A stretch of 64,000 nucleotides of DNA from Ruminococcus flavefaciens FD-1. Its GTDB lineage: Bacteria; Bacillota; Clostridia; Oscillospirales; Ruminococcaceae. The translations under genes and the position numbers were made by a program. Below are positions 59,388 to 64,000 of this stretch, one piece after another. Location: positions 1 to 64,000 of the forward strand of contig ACOK01000111.1 in NCBI GenBank assembly GCA_000174895.1, read 5' to 3'. The stretch's first letter is position 1. Every line of letters begins with the position of its first letter. Under the pieces are notes generated by a model, which was given only the letters and a program-made list of their open reading frames with translations, searched no databases and was not told the origin of the DNA.

Positions 59388-62300
59388 TTATTTCTGAATT
59401 ATATCCGCATTATCCGTCCACAACTCACATTGCATCATCACGGTCTGCACAGCATCTTCCATTCCTTCTGGAGGATATTTATGTTGTTTAAGCAGCTTTT
59501 TTATCATCATACGCATTCTTGCACGGGCCGAGTCTTTTTTCTGCCAGTCAATAGTTCTGTTCTTTCTCAGAGTCTCTGTCAATTCCTTTGTTATAGCTAT
59601 AAGCTCTGCATTCTCGTAGAAGTCCTTTATAGCCTGAGGCTTTGTTAGCGCATCATAGAATGCCAGCTCGTCTGATGTGAGTCCAAGCTCCTGACCTTCC
59701 TTATTGGCATCAGATATCTCCTTGGCAAGCTTCATAAGTTCTTCAATGACCTGCTCATTAGTCAGCATACCGTTGAGGTATGCATTCATTGACCTTTGTA
59801 TGATATCTGAGAATTTCTCAGATTTGACTACATTAGTTCTGCGATATATTTTTATCTGTTCGGCTATAAGCTTTTTAAGAAGTTCTACTGCCAAGTTCTT
59901 CTCCTTCATCTTAGCGACTTCTTCAAGGAACTTAGGATCGAAAAGTGAAAATTCTGTATGGATATCAGAGAAAAGGTTGATAACACCGTCACTCTTGATA
60001 CTGTGTTTGAGCAGTTGATTTATACGTGCATTCATCTCCGGCAGTGACAGCTTCTTCTCTCCGCCCTGATTTGATAGTCTGAGTACCAGTACTCTAACCG
60101 ATTCGAAGAACTGTGCTTCAATTCTTAGAGATTCCTCTACAAGCGATGAACACAAGGACAATGCCTGATGAAGCATAAGGGCTTCTTTTATGAAATCATC
60201 TTTTTCTTTCTGTCTGCTTGGAGCGATGATATAGTTTACACCTCCGCTTATAGTTTTGGCACGTTCAAGGTCAGTGCCGTCCATAAAACGTTGGTAATCA
60301 TACTCAAAGAAGAAATCACGGCATATCTGTAATTTTTCAAGGAATTTAGGATAAGCGACCTTACTTACATCAGTATCACCATAGTTTTTCTTGTCACGGA
60401 CAGTATAGTCATTCATGGCTCTCTTTAATGCTGAAGCGATGCCTACATAATCAACTACCAGTCCGCCTTCCTTATCTCTGAAAACACGGTTAACACGAGC
60501 AATAGCCTGCATGAGGTTATGACCGCTCATAGGCTTGTATACATACATAGTTGCAAGAGATGGTACATCAAAACCTGTCAGCCACATATCAACAACTATT
60601 GCTATTTTAAGAGAACTGCTGTTATCCTTGAACTGTACTGCAAGTTCATTCTTGTGTGCTTTGTTACCAATGATCTCACGCCAGTCCTCAGGATCCTTAT
60701 TGCTTGAAGTCATAACAACTGCTATCTTACCCTCATCCTTCCATCCGGGACGTAGTTCAAGGATCTTATGATAGATTTTCATTGCAATAGGTCTTGAGTA
60801 GGCAACGATCATTGCTTTACCGGTAAGCAGATCAGCACGGTTTTTCTCGTAGTGATCAATAATATCTGTAACAAGGCTGTTGATAGTAGATTCGTTTCCG
60901 AGAATAGCTTCCATACGTCCGAGTTCACGTTTGCTTTGCTCTATCACGCCAGCATCAGCCTGTGTGGCCATGATGTCATATTCTTGATCTATAAGTTTTA
61001 TAATATCAGGATCGAGTTTCAGTTTCACGACACGGCTTTCGTAGTATACCGGACGGGTTGCCCCGTCCTCAACAGCCTGAGTCATATCATAAATATCAAT
61101 ATAGTCACCGAACACCTCACGGGTATTCCTGTCTTCAGTTGCAATAGGTGTTCCTGTAAAACCGATATATGTAGCGTTAGGAAGGCTGTTGCGGATAACT
61201 CTTGCTGTACCAACAACAAGTTTTGCAACTTCTTCCCCCTTTTCGTTAGTTGTATATTTTACTCTTTCAGATAGTCCATATTGACCACGGTGTGCTTCAT
61301 CTGCCATAACAACGATATTTCTGCGCTCGGACAGGCAGTCGAAAGATTCCTCAAATTTCTGCATCGTAGTAAAGATGATTCCATTTGCCTTGCGTCCTCC
61401 GAGCCATGTTTTCAGATGCTCGCGGCTCTCAGCGTGTACCGGTTCCTGTCTGAGGAAGTCCTTGCACTTTGCGAACTGTCCGTATAGCTGATCATCAAGA
61501 TCATTTCTGTCTGTGAGAACAACAATAGTCGGAGATTCAAGTGCAGACTGGAGCAGGTGTGCATAGAATACCATTGACAGTGATTTGCCACTACCTTGTG
61601 TGTGCCAGAAGACACCGCCCTTACCATCGGTAACAGAGGCTCTCTTAGTTGACTCAATAGCCTTACGGACAGCAAAATACTGATGATAACCAGCAAGAAT
61701 CTTTATGTCTTTCTTTCCGTCATTTGAGAAGCAGATGAAGTTCTTTATGATGTCAAGGAGCCTGTCCTTCTGGAAGATTCCCTCAAAGAAGGTATCAAAC
61801 TGAGCGTACTGAGTATTCTCATAGCTGCCGTCTGTTGTTTTCCACTCCATGAAGCGGTCTTCACCGGAAGTTATAGTGCCTGCCTTGGAGACAAGCTGAT
61901 CACTCATGACAAGAATTGCATTGTATATGAACATGGAAGGTATCTCATGCATATAGTTGCGGAGCTGTAAATATGCCTCAGAAGCATCTGTCTCTTCACG
62001 GGAGGGAGACTTCAGCTCCACAAGAACAACAGGCAGTCCGTTGAGGAAGAGTATGACATCAGGGCGCTTGTTGCTGTTTTCGATGAAAGTCCACTGATTA
62101 GCGACGATAAAGGAGTTGTTGTCCGTATTCTGATAATCTACAAGATAGATTATCATTGAGCGCTCTTCGCCCTTTTCAGTATAGCGGATGGGGACACCGT
62201 TCTGGAGGTAGTCCATAAACAAAGCATTCTTCTGCACAAGCTCGCCGTTCTCAAAATTGCGCAGCTTGAAAAGAGCATCCTGTATAGCATCATAAGGCGC

Positions 62301-62459
62301 ACCTATGTTTATTCTGCGAAGGCTTTCCTCAAGTATCTCGTCATACAACGGCGAGGTGAAGTCACGCTCTGTATCAGGACCGTATAAGTAGTCATAGTTC
62401 AATTCGTTCTTGAAAAGGTCTATGACAGCGTTCTCATAATCGGCTTCGTTATATGACAT
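59388..62459 (-). CDS. hsdR: Type I restriction endonuclease subunit R
   Basis: The 1023-residue HsdR has a PD-(D/E)xK nuclease near residues 130-155 (RPDVILFLNGLPVVLVELKSP), then the translocase: HTQGSGKSLSM (Walker A, about 285-295), MADEAHRGQYG (motif II), GFTGTPI (motif III) and ARVNRVFRDKEGGLVVDY in the second lobe. A helical C-terminus anchors it to the methylase core. It pumps unmethylated DNA and cuts it. ATG 62459 directly follows the HEPN gene stop. HsdM is not in the window and presumably lies past the right end. Confidence 0.95.
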   Translation of the reverse strand: MSYNEADYENAVIDLFKNELNYDYLYGPDTERDFTSPLYDEILEESLRRINIGAPYDAIQDALFKLRNFENGELVQKNALFMDYLQNGVPIRYTEKGEERSMIIYLVDYQNTDNNSFIVANQWTFIENSNKRPDVILFLNGLPVVLVELKSPSREETDASEAYLQLRNYMHEIPSMFIYNAILVMSDQLVSKAGTITSGEDRFMEWKTTDGSYENTQYAQFDTFFEGIFQKDRLLDIIKNFICFSNDGKKDIKILAGYHQYFAVRKAIESTKRASVTDGKGGVFWHTQGSGKSLSMVFYAHLLQSALESPTIVVLTDRNDLDDQLYGQFAKCKDFLRQEPVHAESREHLKTWLGGRKANGIIFTTMQKFEESFDCLSERRNIVVMADEAHRGQYGLSERVKYTTNEKGEEVAKLVVGTARVIRNSLPNATYIGFTGTPIATEDRNTREVFGDYIDIYDMTQAVEDGATRPVYYESRVVKLKLDPDIIKLIDQEYDIMATQADAGVIEQSKRELGRMEAILGNESTINSLVTDIIDHYEKNRADLLTGKAMIVAYSRPIAMKIYHKILELRPGWKDEGKIAVVMTSSNKDPEDWREIIGNKAHKNELAVQFKDNSSSLKIAIVVDMWLTGFDVPSLATMYVYKPMSGHNLMQAIARVNRVFRDKEGGLVVDYVGIASALKRAMNDYTVRDKKNYGDTDVSKVAYPKFLEKLQICRDFFFEYDYQRFMDGTDLERAKTISGGVNYIIAPSRQKEKDDFIKEALMLHQALSLCSSLVEESLRIEAQFFESVRVLVLRLSNQGGEKKLSLPEMNARINQLLKHSIKSDGVINLFSDIHTEFSLFDPKFLEEVAKMKEKNLAVELLKKLIAEQIKIYRRTNVVKSEKFSDIIQRSMNAYLNGMLTNEQVIEELMKLAKEISDANKEGQELGLTSDELAFYDALTKPQAIKDFYENAELIAITKELTETLRKNRTIDWQKKDSARARMRMMIKKLLKQHKYPPEGMEDAVQTVMMQCELWTDNADIIQK

Positions 62460-63203
62460 TTAATCACCACTTTCATATACAGTCGGAGGATGATAATTAA
62501 TACCTTTGCTCCAACAATCTTCCATCTTTTTCTGCTCATACATTCCAAATTGTAAGAGCTGAATTAAACCATATATATCATCTATATTTGAATATGCGTC
62601 TGTTCCGTATGAACCTGTAATATAGTATCTTATCACTCTACAAGTTTTAAGTGCGAAATCAATTAATACCTTCATAGTTTCTTTTTCTAATGGAGGAATA
62701 TCTTTGAAATCATCAGGAGAGAGCACTTTGCTTTTGTCGTTATGAGCATATCCTTTGTTCCTATACTTGTGCAAAAGTTCTATCTGGTCTTTTAAGTCTT
62801 TTTTTCTTTGACTTAATACTCCCAGTATTTTTTGAATTGACAAGTCATTGTAACGAGAATAATCATTTGTGTCAATAGGAATTTCAAAGAATATATACAA
62901 AGTATTTTTAGTTATGACGTTCTCTGTTTTGAGCGTTGAGAGATAAGAATATGAATCTTTAGAAAAGAAAAGCTGAATGCCAATAGATTTATCAGATTTA
63001 TCATACAGCTTTGCAACCTGCATAAGGCAAGCATAACTAAGTGCATTTTTTGATATAACCCAAAAAGCTGGAGAGAATTTGAAAATTTTTTGATTTTCCT
63101 TTCCGTATTTATAATACTGCATCAAAAGTTGATAGTAATTATTTGCATCAAATGCAGTCCTATATATTACACTATAACTCTTCATCAATTCTTTTTCTGT
63201 CAT
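62460..63203 (-). CDS. AbiU2-like HEPN-domain protein in the hsd operon
   Basis: The product is 247 residues from ATG 63203 (AGGAGGG upstream). It is helical throughout. An ALSYACLMQVAKLYDKS helix near 52-68 and the YRNKGYAHND motif near 165-174 (R-x5-H, the HEPN ribonuclease signature) match AbiU2-type proteins. HEPN enzymes cut RNA in abortive defence. Its stop touches the hsdR start, so it is translated with the restriction subunit and may act as a fail-safe or regulator when restriction is inhibited. Confidence 0.65.
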   Translation of the reverse strand: MTEKELMKSYSVIYRTAFDANNYYQLLMQYYKYGKENQKIFKFSPAFWVISKNALSYACLMQVAKLYDKSDKSIGIQLFFSKDSYSYLSTLKTENVITKNTLYIFFEIPIDTNDYSRYNDLSIQKILGVLSQRKKDLKDQIELLHKYRNKGYAHNDKSKVLSPDDFKDIPPLEKETMKVLIDFALKTCRVIRYYITGSYGTDAYSNIDDIYGLIQLLQFGMYEQKKMEDCWSKGINYHPPTVYESGD

Positions 63204-63248
63204 TATCCACCCTCCTAACATAAATGAAAATTTACACCTGCAAGCCGC

Positions 63249-63965
63249 CTAAATCTTGACCGCCGACACGTCAATCTCACCGTTCATTAGCTTCGGCAGG
63301 AGCGTGTCACGGAGGGCGGCAAGACGTTGATTTTCATACTGATTAGCCAATATCCGCTCAAACAACGGCTTTACGGTAGTATCAAAATCATTCATATCGT
63401 TAATAGATGGCACAAGTGCTTCCATTAGCCCGAATTGTGCTTTGTTAAGATTAACTATTGTACTACCGCTTTGTCCTAAACGATTGATTTTTTCAGAAAA
63501 AGTTTGCATAAGAAGAAAGATATAATAAGGCGAATATCTTTCTTTGGGGATAATTGAGTTTATCTGTTGATTAGTTTGACTGTTCACAGCAACAAGAGTA
63601 ACAAGTCCGGCTGTTCCTATACAGCTAACGCATATTGAATTTGCAGGCAGAGTTTTCTTTGATTGAGAATCTGATCCCATTTTTGATAAGCTACGCTCAG
63701 TTGCAATAACATAGACATTATTGTGCATATCTGGTATGGTGATAAACGGCATATAATCTCCATAATACTCTTTTTTCTTTGTTGAGGGAGTTTTACCGCA
63801 TATAATGTCTCTTGAAAGGTCGGAAATTGTACCAATAGACCAATCATCAGGCATAGCACTGCCAAACGGCTCAAAATCAACAAACCAAGCCTTGAAAAGA
63901 GCCTTCGCCTGCTGCTCTAAATTTTCATTTGGTACAATAAAAGAGTAGAAAAGCAATGTGACCAC
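63249..63965 (-). pseudogene. hsdS: Half-length HsdS (specificity subunit C-terminal half)
   Basis: The frame starts within the central conserved repeat (ENLEQQAKALFKAWFVDFEPF, about 13-33). One target recognition domain follows (WSIGTISDLS...), then the distal conserved helix (YENQRLAALRDTLLPKLMNGEI). A full HsdS has two such units and about 400 residues. Homology stops at the first dozen codons, where a long inverted repeat begins. No binding site fits the first start. It may be a silent recombination partner for a complete hsdS outside the window. Confidence 0.75.
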
Positions 63966-63996
63966 AGCATTGCAAAGCTACTCTTTTTTTATTACA
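63933..63996. repeat. Inverted repeat at the hsdS break
   Basis: TACAATAAAAGAGTAG (63933-63948) is mirrored by CTACTCTTTTTTTATTACAA from 63978, with an inner GCAATG / CATTGC stem. It is terminator-like for rightward reading and coincides with the loss of hsdS similarity. Confidence 0.7.
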
Positions 63997-64000
63997 ATAA

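Overview
The window looks like an accessory-rich stretch of a Ruminococcus-type gut Firmicute (Oscillospiraceae). Three secreted proteins carry type I dockerin repeats of the sort that assemble cellulosomes in that genus, and one of them is a cohesin plus dockerin adaptor. Composition is moderately AT-rich, ribosome binding sites are strong (AGGAGG), TTG and GTG starts are common, and the mobilizable elements are of Firmicutes type. No rRNA operon, CRISPR array or known riboswitch class was seen. All family names come from reading motifs; nothing was searched.

Layout. 1-5.3 kb is a graveyard. It holds a deletion-scarred copy of a locus found intact near 12-14.5 kb, an orphan promoter and attenuator leader with no downstream gene, a Schlafen/AlbA_2 protein, a serine recombinase tail, a cohesin-dockerin adaptor, a metallophosphoesterase tail, and a macro-domain gene with one in-frame stop. 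5.3-17.4 kb is mostly core-like: a dockerin-bearing clan CD peptidase, a YczE-like membrane protein, nitroreductase plus GNAT, a SUKH pseudogene, an AAA/PD-(D/E)XK protein, a DUF4869-like plus P-loop pair cut by a 100 bp MITE, and a metal-regulated HMA chaperone plus P-type ATPase. 17.6-31.2 kb is an integrative mobilizable element flanked by 26 bp tRNA-tail repeats. It carries Mrr nuclease + OLD ATPase, DUF2971, ParM plus partner, MobC/MobA plus an overprinted membrane protein, an NB-ARC/TPR STAND ATPase, an SF3 helicase, an HTH protein and a tyrosine integrase.

31.5-32.9 kb is a frameshifted MATE transporter. 32.9-38.3 kb is a second, smaller mobilizable element (relaxase, RHH protein, SF3 helicase, integrase, excisionase, unknown cargo). 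38.4-41.5 kb is chromosomal-looking: an Fe-dependent alcohol dehydrogenase and an ECF sigma factor with a PASTA-bearing membrane partner. These genes are punctuated by three copies of one intergenic repeat. 42.4-49.5 kb is a third accessory block: integrase, class II glutamine amidotransferase, a 59-residue protein, a zinc-finger amidoligase, a decayed DUF960 gene, an SRAP protein, and divergent XRE and SLOG genes under one operator. 49.7-52.9 kb has a GLUG/BIG2/dockerin surface protein and an IS200 element.

53.0-64.0 kb is a defence island read leftward: half hsdS, an AbiU2-like HEPN protein, hsdR, then a translationally coupled DUF6361-like / PLD nuclease / SF2 helicase trio. The strongest candidates for little-described biology are the amidoligase-amidotransferase cassette, the DUF6361-PLD-helicase trio, the DUF4869-P-loop pair, and the HEPN gene inside the type I restriction operon.
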